Part shown: positions 51,709-59,565 of the stretch, piece by piece
Position numbering within the stretch: position 1 is the stretch's first letter
Layout: every line of letters begins with the position of its first letter
Origin: JBJHBP01 sp050485685
Lineage (GTDB): Bacteria > Pseudomonadota > Gammaproteobacteria > Steroidobacterales > Rariloculaceae
Reading direction: 5' to 3'
NCBI GenBank assembly: GCA_050485685.1
Contig: JBJHBW010000001.1
Location: 62,001-126,000 of the forward strand
DNA length: 64,000 nt
The notes under the pieces: model-generated
Databases searched by the model: none
The model's input: the letters and a program-made list of their open reading frames with translations, nothing else
What the model was told of the DNA's origin: nothing
Translations under genes and position numbers: made by a program

Positions 51709-52566
51709 TCAACGACCACTCAGAATTCTCCGATACTCGTTATATTCGTTCCACAGCGCGGCTCGCAGGAACGGGTCCTCTTCGCGCGTGGCGGCTTCAC
51801 ACAGCTGACGGGCGACACGGTCGGAGTCATCGCAGCCCTCGACCATGACACGATTGAGCGCATCCTGTTCGGCACGGCTCATGCCTCCCGGAAGGGTACT
51901 CTCCTCGCCTGAACCGGGCAGGCCGGCTCTTGCGGAATCATCGCCGTCGCCGCCACTGGTCTGCCCCATGCCACCGAAGCCGCCGGCTTCACGGAATGCC
52001 TCATCGGCTGCGGACCCGCCACCGGCGCGGGCTATGGCTTCCTGTTCAGACCGCATGATGCCGTCGAAATCGCCCAGCGAGCGCTCGAATTCATCGGCTG
52101 CCGCATCGCCGCCGCCCGCCTGGCCACTGCCGGCACTGCCACCGGCCGTGCTGCCGTCCGGCCAGCCGCCACCGCTGCCGGTCGTGTCGCCGGCGGATCG
52201 TGTATCGCCCGCCTGACCGCCACTGTCGGAGCCATCCGTACCCGGCATACCCTGCTGGCCCGATTGCGAGCCGGTCGTGCCGGCCTGCCCCTGCGGCGAG
52301 CCGGATGCATCATCGCCACCGGTGGATCCGGTCTGGCCCGTCTGACCGGTCTGACCGGCCTGTTCCTGCGGGCCGGACTGACCGGACGATTCGGAGGGGG
52401 ATGTGCCTTCAGGACCCTGGGAGCCCTGCTGGCCGGACGGTGAAGGCGCAGGCGCAGGCATGCCGCCGGACGGGCCGGACGGACCCTGCATGGTGGGCTG
52501 ACTGCACGCCGCCAGCAGCAACGCACAACCGAATACGGGTAGCAGGCGAATCGCTTCAATCTTCAT
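51709..52566 (-). CDS. Gly/Ser/Gln-rich lipoprotein
   Basis: The 285-aa product has a lipobox ending at C21 (LLLAAC). Residues about 25-160 are low-complexity (Gly, Ser, Gln, Pro; GQTGQTGQTGSTG repeats), probably a flexible surface stalk. The C-terminal third (about 165-285) is ordered-looking, with two Cys (GCDDSDRVARQLCEAATREE) and a final amphipathic helix. GGGGAGG 6 nt before the ATG marks a strong start. It is the first gene of the minus-strand run. The family was not recognised. Confidence 0.72.
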   Translation of the reverse strand: MKIEAIRLLPVFGCALLLAACSQPTMQGPSGPSGGMPAPAPSPSGQQGSQGPEGTSPSESSGQSGPQEQAGQTGQTGQTGSTGGDDASGSPQGQAGTTGSQSGQQGMPGTDGSDSGGQAGDTRSAGDTTGSGGGWPDGSTAGGSAGSGQAGGGDAAADEFERSLGDFDGIMRSEQEAIARAGGGSAADEAFREAGGFGGMGQTSGGDGDDSARAGLPGSGEESTLPGGMSRAEQDALNRVMVEGCDDSDRVARQLCEAATREEDPFLRAALWNEYNEYRRILSGR

Positions 52567-52843
52567 GGCCAACCTCCCCCGATGTTGCACCGGGGTTCGC
52601 GTATGTCTGAGGCATTGCGACGGTATCTGATCCGTCCGTTCGGCAACCTCTTACCGGTTAGTTACTTCTGCCCGAGTCGAAGTTCACTGTCAATGGGGCA
52701 ATGCCTGGTCGGACAGGTCTTACTCTCGCCACGGGCGCCAGACACTGCATACTGCGGCCGGGCGTCGCAGAACCGGGGGCGGGGGCAGCCGGCAAGCTGC
52801 TAGAATCGGGAGTCGACCCGCTCCAGGACGAGGAAAAGCGCAC
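52567..52843. promoter_or_regulatory. Divergent control region with candidate promoters
   Basis: This 277-bp spacer separates the envelope gene run (minus) from the DUF4399 gene (plus). On the minus strand a perfect TTGACA (52693-52688) is followed 17 nt later by CAGAAG (52670-52665), a weak -10, about 100 nt before the first ATG. On the plus strand TAGAAT (52801-52806) could be a -10 for the DUF4399 gene, but no good -35 is seen. Confidence 0.4.
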
Positions 52844-53293
52844 GTGAGAACCATAGCACCGTTAACCGCCCTGCTGCTATTGACACTGCCGGTCCAGGGT
52901 CCTGCCCAGGACGCGCAACCCAGCGGCCTGCCGCGAACGCCCGCACCGGCCGGCGCCGAACTCTATTTCCTGACACCGGAAAACGGCGCAAGCGTCAGCT
53001 CACCGTTCACGGTCCGTTTCGGACTGCGCGGCATGGGAGTTGCGCCTGCGGGCGTGACACATCCGGATACGGGCCACCACCATCTGCTGGTCAACGTGGA
53101 CGAACTGCCACCGGATGACATGCCACTGCCGACCACCGATCAGGTGCTGCACTTCGGCATGGGCCAGACCGAAACAGTGCTGGAGCTGCCACCGGGAGAA
53201 CACACGCTGCAGCTGGTGCTCGGAGACGCGCTTCACATCCCGCATGATCCGCCGGTGCGCTCACAGCGCATCACGATCACCGTCGTCGAGTAG
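52844..53293 (+). CDS. DUF4399 periplasmic protein
   Basis: The 149-aa protein (GTG start, preceded by GAGGA) has a signal peptide (cleavage about residue 21) and a DUF4399 domain: YFLTPENGASVSSPFTVRFG, HPDTGHHHLLVNVDELP, LELPPGEHTLQLVLGDA and HIPHDPPVRSQRITI. The His-rich HPDTGHHHLL is characteristic and could bind metal. The family is probably periplasmic and functionally uncharacterised. It is convergent with the oxidoreductase, with a shared hairpin between them. Confidence 0.82.
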   Translation: MRTIAPLTALLLLTLPVQGPAQDAQPSGLPRTPAPAGAELYFLTPENGASVSSPFTVRFGLRGMGVAPAGVTHPDTGHHHLLVNVDELPPDDMPLPTTDQVLHFGMGQTETVLELPPGEHTLQLVLGDALHIPHDPPVRSQRITITVVE

Positions 53294-53299
53294 CGCCGT

Positions 53300-53346
53300 C
53301 GCCGTCACCGCAGACGTCACCGCTGGCGACGTCTGCGGTGACGGCG
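53300..53346. terminator. Perfect 19-bp bidirectional hairpin between convergent genes
   Basis: CGCCGTCACCGCAGACGTC (53300-53318) and its exact complement (53328-53346) enclose a 9-nt loop, 7 nt past the DUF4399 stop. The minus-strand oxidoreductase stop (53317) lies inside it, so the hairpin encodes that protein's Arg/His-rich C-terminus. No T tract is present; it is a likely bidirectional 3' structure. Confidence 0.7.
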
Positions 53347-54990
53347 CAGATCGTCAAGCACTGCGCGCGCCGCATTGTGACCGGGCGCGCCGCTGACGCC
53401 GCCGCCCGGATGCGCGCCGGAACCGCCCAGATACAGGCCCGGCACCGGCGTACGGTACTGCGCATGACCCCACGAAGGCCGCGACCAGTAGAGCTGGTCG
53501 GGCGTCATGCGGCCGTGAAAGATGTCGCCGCCCACCAGGCCGAACTGCTGCTCCAGGCGCTCGGGGTTGTAACACTGCACCGCGATCAGGGATCGGCGGA
53601 AGTTCGGGGCGTAATCGTCCACGGTCGAGATAATGCGCTCCAGGGCTTCGTCTTCGGCCTCAATCCAGCTCCGACCGTCGGGCAGATGGCGCCGGAAATG
53701 CTGGCAGAAGAGACTCGCGACATGCCGCCCCGGCGGTGCCAGAGAATCATCCAGCGTTGAAGGGATGAGCATCTCCACTACCGGTCGCCGCGACAAGCCG
53801 GTGCGCCGGGCATCCAGCCAGGCGTCATCCATATAATCGAGGCTGTCGGCAAGGATGATGCCGGCACCGTGGTGTGGCGCCGGCTGCCTGCCGGGTCGGC
53901 AGGCAAAGTCGGGCAGTTCACTGAGTGCAACGTTGACGCGGAAAACGGCCGATTCGCTGTGCCAGGCATCGATGCGCTGCATGAACGCGGCCGGCAGTGC
54001 GTCGCGGGCCACCATGCCGCCGAACAGCCGCTGCGGATGCACGGTCGCGACCACAACAGGAGCGACGAATGCCCTGCCTGCGGCATGCACCGTGAGCATA
54101 CCGGCGGAGCCCGGCGTCCCGCTCGCCGGCACCCGATCGTCGTAATCCAGACAACCTGCCTCGGAGGTCGTGCAGATCCGGTCCACGCCGACATCGGTCA
54201 TCACCGTAACGCCCAGACGTCTGCCAGCGGCCGCAAGCGCATCCGAAATGGCCCCCATGCCGCCCATCGCATGCCCCCAGGCACCCCAGCTGCCGTTGAC
54301 CTGACCCAGGCCATGGTGAAGCAGCAGGTAGCCATTGCCCGCGTGCATTGGGCTCGCGAAGTGCCCGACCATGGCATCGAACCCCAGCGCCGCCTTGAGC
54401 GCATCAGTCGCGAAGCGCTGCTGCAACCACTCGCCGGCACTGCCGCTCAGCAGCTCCCACAGGGACCCGACATCGGCACCGGCATCGCGCAGCAGCGCTG
54501 TGCCCGTGCGCAGCGCCCGCCAGTACCCTTTCCAGCTACCCGTGAGATCCGCCGGCGCCTCAAGCAGCAGCGGACGCAGTGCTGCGGCAAGCCTGGCCAT
54601 CTGTGCGACATGAACAGGATAGTGCTCTGCATCGGCACTGCTGAAACGTTGCAGTTCCTGCTGCGTGTCGGCGACGGTGCGATGCAGGCAAAGACCCGAT
54701 GTGGTCAGGGACGGCACGAAATTCGCCACCGGCCGCGGCACGATTCGCAGGCCATGCGCATGCAGGGCGAGGTCATCGATGATGCGCTGCTGAAGCAGAC
54801 TGACCGTGTAGCTCGCAGCCGAGTTGCGAAACCCGGGATGGAACTCTTCGGTCACCGCTGCGCCGCCGGGTCGCGCGGCGCGCTCCAGCACACAAACCGC
54901 AAGTCCCGCGCGCGCCAGATAGGCGGCACAGACCAGTCCGTTATGTCCGCCGCCCACGACGATCGCGTCGAAGCGTGAACGCTCGCGCAT
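53317..54990 (-). CDS. PYROXD2-like FAD-dependent oxidoreductase
   Basis: The 557-aa protein is a flavin amine-oxidase/phytoene-desaturase superfamily member: dinucleotide motif AIVVGGGHNGLVCAAYLARA, then VLERAARPGGAAVTEEFHPG, and the C-terminal FAD motif PGLYLGGSGAHPGGGVSGAPG. The closest group by eye is PYROXD2-like; no carotenoid genes are nearby and the substrate is unknown. The ATG at 54990 (MRERSRFDAIVVGGG) is used because upstream in-frame sequence is not family-like. The spacer to divergent cysK contains TACAAT (55024-55029). Confidence 0.85.
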   Translation of the reverse strand: MRERSRFDAIVVGGGHNGLVCAAYLARAGLAVCVLERAARPGGAAVTEEFHPGFRNSAASYTVSLLQQRIIDDLALHAHGLRIVPRPVANFVPSLTTSGLCLHRTVADTQQELQRFSSADAEHYPVHVAQMARLAAALRPLLLEAPADLTGSWKGYWRALRTGTALLRDAGADVGSLWELLSGSAGEWLQQRFATDALKAALGFDAMVGHFASPMHAGNGYLLLHHGLGQVNGSWGAWGHAMGGMGAISDALAAAGRRLGVTVMTDVGVDRICTTSEAGCLDYDDRVPASGTPGSAGMLTVHAAGRAFVAPVVVATVHPQRLFGGMVARDALPAAFMQRIDAWHSESAVFRVNVALSELPDFACRPGRQPAPHHGAGIILADSLDYMDDAWLDARRTGLSRRPVVEMLIPSTLDDSLAPPGRHVASLFCQHFRRHLPDGRSWIEAEDEALERIISTVDDYAPNFRRSLIAVQCYNPERLEQQFGLVGGDIFHGRMTPDQLYWSRPSWGHAQYRTPVPGLYLGGSGAHPGGGVSGAPGHNAARAVLDDLRRHRRRRQR

Positions 54991-55093
54991 AAGCCGTCTC
55001 CGCGCGCTGAACAGCGCGGAGTGTACAATACCGCCGGCGCCGCGCCTGCGCGGCCGCGCCATCTCGCAACCGCACCTGCACCAGAGGACTTAC

Positions 55094-56110
55094 ATGAACA
55101 TCCGCAATGACTTTGTCGATGCGGTCGGCAATACACCGCTGATCAAGCTTCGCAAGGCATCCGAACTGACCGGCTGCACCATTCTCGGCAAGGCGGAGTT
55201 CCTGAACCCCGGCGGCTCGGTGAAGGACCGCGCGGCCAAGTACATCGTGCTCGACGCCGAGCGGCGCGGGATCATCGAGCCCGGCGGGCTGATCGTTGAA
55301 GGCACGGCCGGGAACACCGGCATAGGCCTCGCCCTGGTCGGCAATTCGCGCGGCTACCGCACCCTGATCCTGATGCCCGATACGCAGTCGCAGGAGAAGA
55401 AGGACGCTCTGCGGCTATGCGGCGCGACGCTGCGTACCGTGCCCGCCGTGCCGTATCGCAACCCCGATAACTATGTTCATCAGGCCGCACGGGCCGCTGA
55501 GGAGCTGTCCCGTACCGAATCTCATGGCGTGCTGTATGCCAACCAGTGGGACAACACGGCCAATCGCGAAGGTCATGTGCAGAGCACCGGCCCTGAGATC
55601 TGGGACCAGACTGACGGAAAGATAGACGGATTCACCTGCGCTGTGGGTACCGGCGGCACGCTGGCCGGAGTCGGTGCCTACCTGAAGTCGAAGAATCCCG
55701 GCATCGTGATCGCCGCTGCCGATCCCATGGGCGCGGCCATCTACAGCTGGGTCAAGAACGGCGAGCTGAAGTCGGAAGGCAGCTCCATTTCCGAGGGCAT
55801 AGGCCAGGGCCGGGTCACCGGTAATCTGGAAGGCGCGCAGATTGACGATGCCTACCAGATACCCGACACCGAAATGCTGCCGATTCTGTATGACCTTCTG
55901 CAGACCGAAGGCCTGCTGATGGGCGGCTCCACCGGCATCAATATCGCCGGTGCAATCCGATTGGCTCGTGAACTCGGGCCGGGCAAGACCATCGTGACGA
56001 TTCTCTGCGATTCCGGTTCGCGCTATCAGTCCAAGCTGTTCAATCCCGAATTCATGCGCTCCAAGGGACTGCCGCCGGCTCCGTGGCTGGTACGCGAAGG
56101 GGATTCGTAA
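55094..56110 (+). CDS. cysK: Cysteine synthase A
   Basis: CysK makes cysteine from O-acetylserine and sulfide using PLP. The 338-aa protein has VGNTPLIKLR, the PLP lysine in NPGGSVKDRAA (K44), VEGTAGNTGIGLA, GTGGTLAGVGAYL and ILCDSGSRYQSKLF. TAGNTG carries Ala where the usual family loop has Ser (TSGNTG), a variant found in some homologues. A cystathionine-beta-synthase-like or phosphoserine-using activity cannot be excluded. Confidence 0.9.
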   Translation: MNIRNDFVDAVGNTPLIKLRKASELTGCTILGKAEFLNPGGSVKDRAAKYIVLDAERRGIIEPGGLIVEGTAGNTGIGLALVGNSRGYRTLILMPDTQSQEKKDALRLCGATLRTVPAVPYRNPDNYVHQAARAAEELSRTESHGVLYANQWDNTANREGHVQSTGPEIWDQTDGKIDGFTCAVGTGGTLAGVGAYLKSKNPGIVIAAADPMGAAIYSWVKNGELKSEGSSISEGIGQGRVTGNLEGAQIDDAYQIPDTEMLPILYDLLQTEGLLMGGSTGINIAGAIRLARELGPGKTIVTILCDSGSRYQSKLFNPEFMRSKGLPPAPWLVREGDS

Positions 56111-56174
56111 GTTTCACCACCTGAGGCACCTGGCTGGCACCATCTCGCCGGACACTTCGTGAAAGTCGGGCTGT

Positions 56175-56594
56175 TCAGCCCTCCCCGACAGCCAGCATAT
56201 GCCCGACCCGTTCCGTCGCTTCCTCGCAATCGGGTGCCGACCGGGCCGCCGCCAATGCGGCAAGCCGTGGCATACGATCGCCATCGCGCTGTGCTGCGGC
56301 CAGTTCGTTGAGGCCCTCGCAGGCGTCCAGCAGCGCCGATTCAGCCGCTTCCAGTTGCGCCACAGCCGCATCGTCACCGGCGAGTTCCGCATCCAGCAAC
56401 GCAAAACCCAGCTCACCCGCAACGCGATTCTGGTCCCTGAACACCCGCTCCACATACGCGGAAAATGCCTCGGACCGCACACCAAGTTCGGTGCCGTCGG
56501 CAGTCACGACACGCATTGAACAGCCGCCGGCCAGCAGCAACAGCAAAACGCAGCACAACCTGGCCGCCGGCCTGAATCTGCAGGGTTTTTGCAT
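56175..56594 (-). CDS. Uncharacterised lipoprotein (139 aa)
   Basis: The product has a lipoprotein signal sequence (RLCCVLLLLLAGGC, lipidated C25) and a helical, Ala/Glu-rich remainder (EAFSAYVERVFRDQNRVAGE, two further Cys). No family was recognised. The internal ATG at 56594 is used because it places the signal peptide at the N-terminus. It is convergent with cysK and divergent from shc. A short hairpin (GGGCTG/CAGCCC, 56168-56181) overlaps its stop. Confidence 0.6.
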   Translation of the reverse strand: MQKPCRFRPAARLCCVLLLLLAGGCSMRVVTADGTELGVRSEAFSAYVERVFRDQNRVAGELGFALLDAELAGDDAAVAQLEAAESALLDACEGLNELAAAQRDGDRMPRLAALAAARSAPDCEEATERVGHMLAVGEG

Positions 56595-56740
56595 CAGAGC
56601 GTCAGGGTCCGTAAAGTCTGCGACAGCGCCGGCGGGAGGGATGCTGCGCAATTATCGGTACTGACGCAAGCACATGCGGATCATATCCATCCGCTATGCC
56701 ATAATGCGCCGCTTCCGGGAGCCCCCTACACAGTTCAATC

Positions 56741-58750
56741 ATGGCCGTTACCGCAACGACAGCTATTCAGGATTCTTCGCGTCTGGACGACGCGATCGCC
56801 CGCGCCACCGACTGGCTTGATCGAAACCAGAACGATGAAGGTTTCTGGGTCGGCGCGCTGGAATCCAGCTATTCGATGGAAGCGCAGTGGCTGCTCGCCA
56901 TGCACTTCATGGGGATTGACCACCCGCGCAAGCCCGATATCGTCGCCACCCTGCTCGCAGCCCAGCGCGACGATGGCGCGTGGGAGAGCTACTACGATGC
57001 ACCGCAGGGCGACATCAACAGCACTGTGGAGTGTTACGCCGCGTTGCGTTCGGTCGGCATGCCGGCGGACGACGAGCGTCTGGTACGCGCGCGCGAATGG
57101 ATATTCGCACATGGCGGCCTGTCAACGATCCGCGTTTTCACCCGTTACTGGCTGGCACTGATCGGCGAATGGCCGTGGAACCGGACACCGAATCTTCCGC
57201 CCGAGCTGATCTGGAATCCACGCTGGTTCGTATTCAGCATCTACAACTTTGCCAGCTGGGCGCGCGCAACACTGGTGCCACTGGCAGTGCTTTCCGCGCA
57301 TCGTGCGGTCAGGCCGTTACCCGCCGACCGTCGACTCGACGAACTGTTCCCGGACGGCCGGGAGAACATGGACTACAAGCTGCCGCGACGCGGGCGTCTT
57401 TTTTCCTGGCGGCGCGTATTTCTGCTCACCGATCGTCTGCTGCACATCTACCAGAGCATTCGTATCAATCCTCTGCGGCGCACTGCAATCGCCACCTGCC
57501 TTGAGTGGGTGGTGCGTCACCAGGATTCCGACGGTGCCTGGGGCGGCATTCAACCGCCATGGATCTACAGCCTGATGGCATTGCACATGGAAGGCTACGC
57601 GCTGGACCATCCTGTCATGGCGCGCGGCCTGGCAGCGCTGGACGAGCACTGGTCCTATGAACGCGGCGGCACGCTGCACATCCAGGCCAGCGAATCCCCG
57701 GTCTGGGACACACTGCTGACGCTTCTCGGCCTGCTCGATTCCGAGTACGAGTTCACGCCGAAAGTGCAGCGGGCGCTGGACTGGATCCTGAAGAACCAGA
57801 TTTTCTACAAAGGCGACTGGGCACAGAAGGTGCGCAACGTCGAGGGTGGCGGCTGGGCATTCGAGCGCGCCAACCTGCACTATCCGGACATCGACGACAC
57901 CGCAGTCGCTTTGCTTGTGCTGAGCCGTTTGCCGCAGGCAATCCGCAACCAGCCACGAGTACAGGAAGCCATCCGGCGAGCCGTTGAATGGACGCTGGCC
58001 ATGCAGTCGAAGAACGGCGGCTGGGCCGCGTTCGATCGCGACAACGATCGCATGATCATCACCAAGATACCGTTCTGCGATTTCGGTGAAGCGCTGGATC
58101 CGCCCTCGGCTGACGTGACTGCCCACGTGCTGGAAGCACTGGCTGCGCTCGGTTATGACCGCAGCGATGCGCGTGTTGAACGCGGCTACCGGTTCCTGCT
58201 CGCCGAGCAGGAAACCGACGGCAGCTGGTTCGGCCGCTGGGGCGTAAACCACATCTACGGTACCGCGGCTGTTCTGCCGGCGCTGGAAGCGCTGGGCGAA
58301 GACATGTCGGCGCCGCATGTTCGTCGCGCCGCCGAATGGATTGTCGCGCATCAGAACGACGACGGAGGCTGGGGCGAATCCTGTGCGTCATACATGGACG
58401 ACAAGCTGCGCGGCAAGGGGCCCAGCACCGCGTCACAGACCGCGTGGGCGCTGATGGCGCTGCTGGCAGCCGGCGACGAGCGCTACGACGCCGTGATCAG
58501 GCAGGGTCTTGGTTATCTGATCGAAACGCAGAGACCGGACGGCACCTGGGATGAACCCTATTACACCGGCACCGGATTCCCGGGCTACGGTTTCGGCACA
58601 CGCATGGACTTCCGTGATCAGCGCACCCGCGACCGCATCGCCCAGGGCACCGAGCTGCAGCGCGGCTTCATGATCAATTACAACCTTTACCGCCACTACT
58701 TCCCGCTGATCGCGATGGGCCGCGCCCGCCGCCACCTGGCAGACGGTTGA
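56741..58750 (+). CDS. shc: Squalene-hopene cyclase
   Basis: Shc is a membrane-bound monotopic cyclase that converts squalene to hopene or hopanol, the core of hopanoids. The 669-aa protein has the catalytic DXDD motif (D383-I-D385-D386, in YPDIDDTAVAL), multiple QW motifs (for example QDSDGAWGG, QSKNGGWAAFD, QETDGSWFGRWG, QNDDGGWGE) and a C-terminal QRGFMINYNLYRHYFPL. Its stop overlaps the TTG of the nuclease gene. Other hopanoid genes are not in the window. Confidence 0.96.
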   Translation: MAVTATTAIQDSSRLDDAIARATDWLDRNQNDEGFWVGALESSYSMEAQWLLAMHFMGIDHPRKPDIVATLLAAQRDDGAWESYYDAPQGDINSTVECYAALRSVGMPADDERLVRAREWIFAHGGLSTIRVFTRYWLALIGEWPWNRTPNLPPELIWNPRWFVFSIYNFASWARATLVPLAVLSAHRAVRPLPADRRLDELFPDGRENMDYKLPRRGRLFSWRRVFLLTDRLLHIYQSIRINPLRRTAIATCLEWVVRHQDSDGAWGGIQPPWIYSLMALHMEGYALDHPVMARGLAALDEHWSYERGGTLHIQASESPVWDTLLTLLGLLDSEYEFTPKVQRALDWILKNQIFYKGDWAQKVRNVEGGGWAFERANLHYPDIDDTAVALLVLSRLPQAIRNQPRVQEAIRRAVEWTLAMQSKNGGWAAFDRDNDRMIITKIPFCDFGEALDPPSADVTAHVLEALAALGYDRSDARVERGYRFLLAEQETDGSWFGRWGVNHIYGTAAVLPALEALGEDMSAPHVRRAAEWIVAHQNDDGGWGESCASYMDDKLRGKGPSTASQTAWALMALLAAGDERYDAVIRQGLGYLIETQRPDGTWDEPYYTGTGFPGYGFGTRMDFRDQRTRDRIAQGTELQRGFMINYNLYRHYFPLIAMGRARRHLADG

Positions 58751-59565
58751 TCCGCAGCGACTCCCGGCCGTTCCTCTCCTCGCTCTCAGGGCCCGCTGTG
58801 CGTGCCGCAATCCTCGCCCTGCTGCTGGTGTGGCCGCTGCTGGTGGCCGGCTACGGGGCGGACGGGCACCGCATCGCCGGCATGGTTGCCGAGCGCCTGT
58901 TATGTGAGGATGCGGCGCGCGTAGTGCAGGATCTGGGGCGCGGCGAGGGCCTGGATGAACTCGGGCTGTGGGCCGATCGCGTCCGGTCGCAGCAGCAGTG
59001 GCGCCATACCGGTCCGTGGCATTACATGAATATCCCGGACAACATGAGCATTGCCGATTACGAGACGCCGCCGGAGCACGATATTCTGTGGGCCATCGAT
59101 GACAACACACGCGCCCTCGCCAATTCCCGCCTGCCACGCAACGACAGGCGTGACGCACTGCGGTTTGTCACGCATTTCATTGTCGATCTGCACCAGCCCC
59201 TGCATGTGGGCCGCGCCGAAGACCGTGGCGGCAATCGCGTGGACGTGCGCCTGGGTCGTCGCACGCTGAATCTGCACCGCTTCTGGGACACTGAGGCGGT
59301 CACGCTGACCGGCCTGACTCCGCTGGAGTACGTTGCGAATCTGATGCCGCAGGTCCATCGGCAGCAGGCCGACTGGGCCGCCGGCACGCCTGAGGACTGG
59401 GCCGTGGAAAGCCAGGCACTACGCGGTCAGGTTTACGCCTTCGGCACGGAAGGCGCAGCCCTCTCCGACGAATACATTGCAGCCGCGATCGCCATTACCG
59501 AGCAGCGCCTGGCCCAGGCCGGCGTCCGCCTCGCCGCTACCCTGAACTCACTGTTCTGTCACTGA
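58747..59565 (+). CDS. S1/P1-type nuclease, exported
   Basis: This 272-aa zinc nuclease has a signal-type N-terminus (hydrophobic about 20-34) and the full set of family zinc motifs: YGADGHRIAG, GPWHYMNIP, FVTHFIVDLHQPLH, AEDRGGNRVDVR and NLHRFWDTEAV. The family normally has Trp at the mature N-terminus (WG..GH); here Tyr takes that place. S1/P1 enzymes cleave single-stranded nucleic acid and 3'-phosphates. The TTG at 58747 overlaps the shc stop; an in-frame GTG at 58798 just before the hydrophobic segment is an alternative start. The 3' end overlaps trxB by 7 bp. Confidence 0.85.
   Translation: MIRSDSRPFLSSLSGPAVRAAILALLLVWPLLVAGYGADGHRIAGMVAERLLCEDAARVVQDLGRGEGLDELGLWADRVRSQQQWRHTGPWHYMNIPDNMSIADYETPPEHDILWAIDDNTRALANSRLPRNDRRDALRFVTHFIVDLHQPLHVGRAEDRGGNRVDVRLGRRTLNLHRFWDTEAVTLTGLTPLEYVANLMPQVHRQQADWAAGTPEDWAVESQALRGQVYAFGTEGAALSDEYIAAAIAITEQRLAQAGVRLAATLNSLFCH

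Noticed and set aside
40813..52566. Zorya or another known anti-phage system
   Set aside because: A MotA-like protein is present, but there is no recognisable ZorB with a peptidoglycan-binding domain, and no helicase or nuclease partner. The lipoprotein and PEGA content points to an envelope function.
40813..52566. Type VI secretion or its PpkA-Fha signalling branch
   Set aside because: A kinase and FHA domains occur, but no TssB, TssC, ClpV, Hcp, VgrG, TssJ-M or PppA gene is seen.
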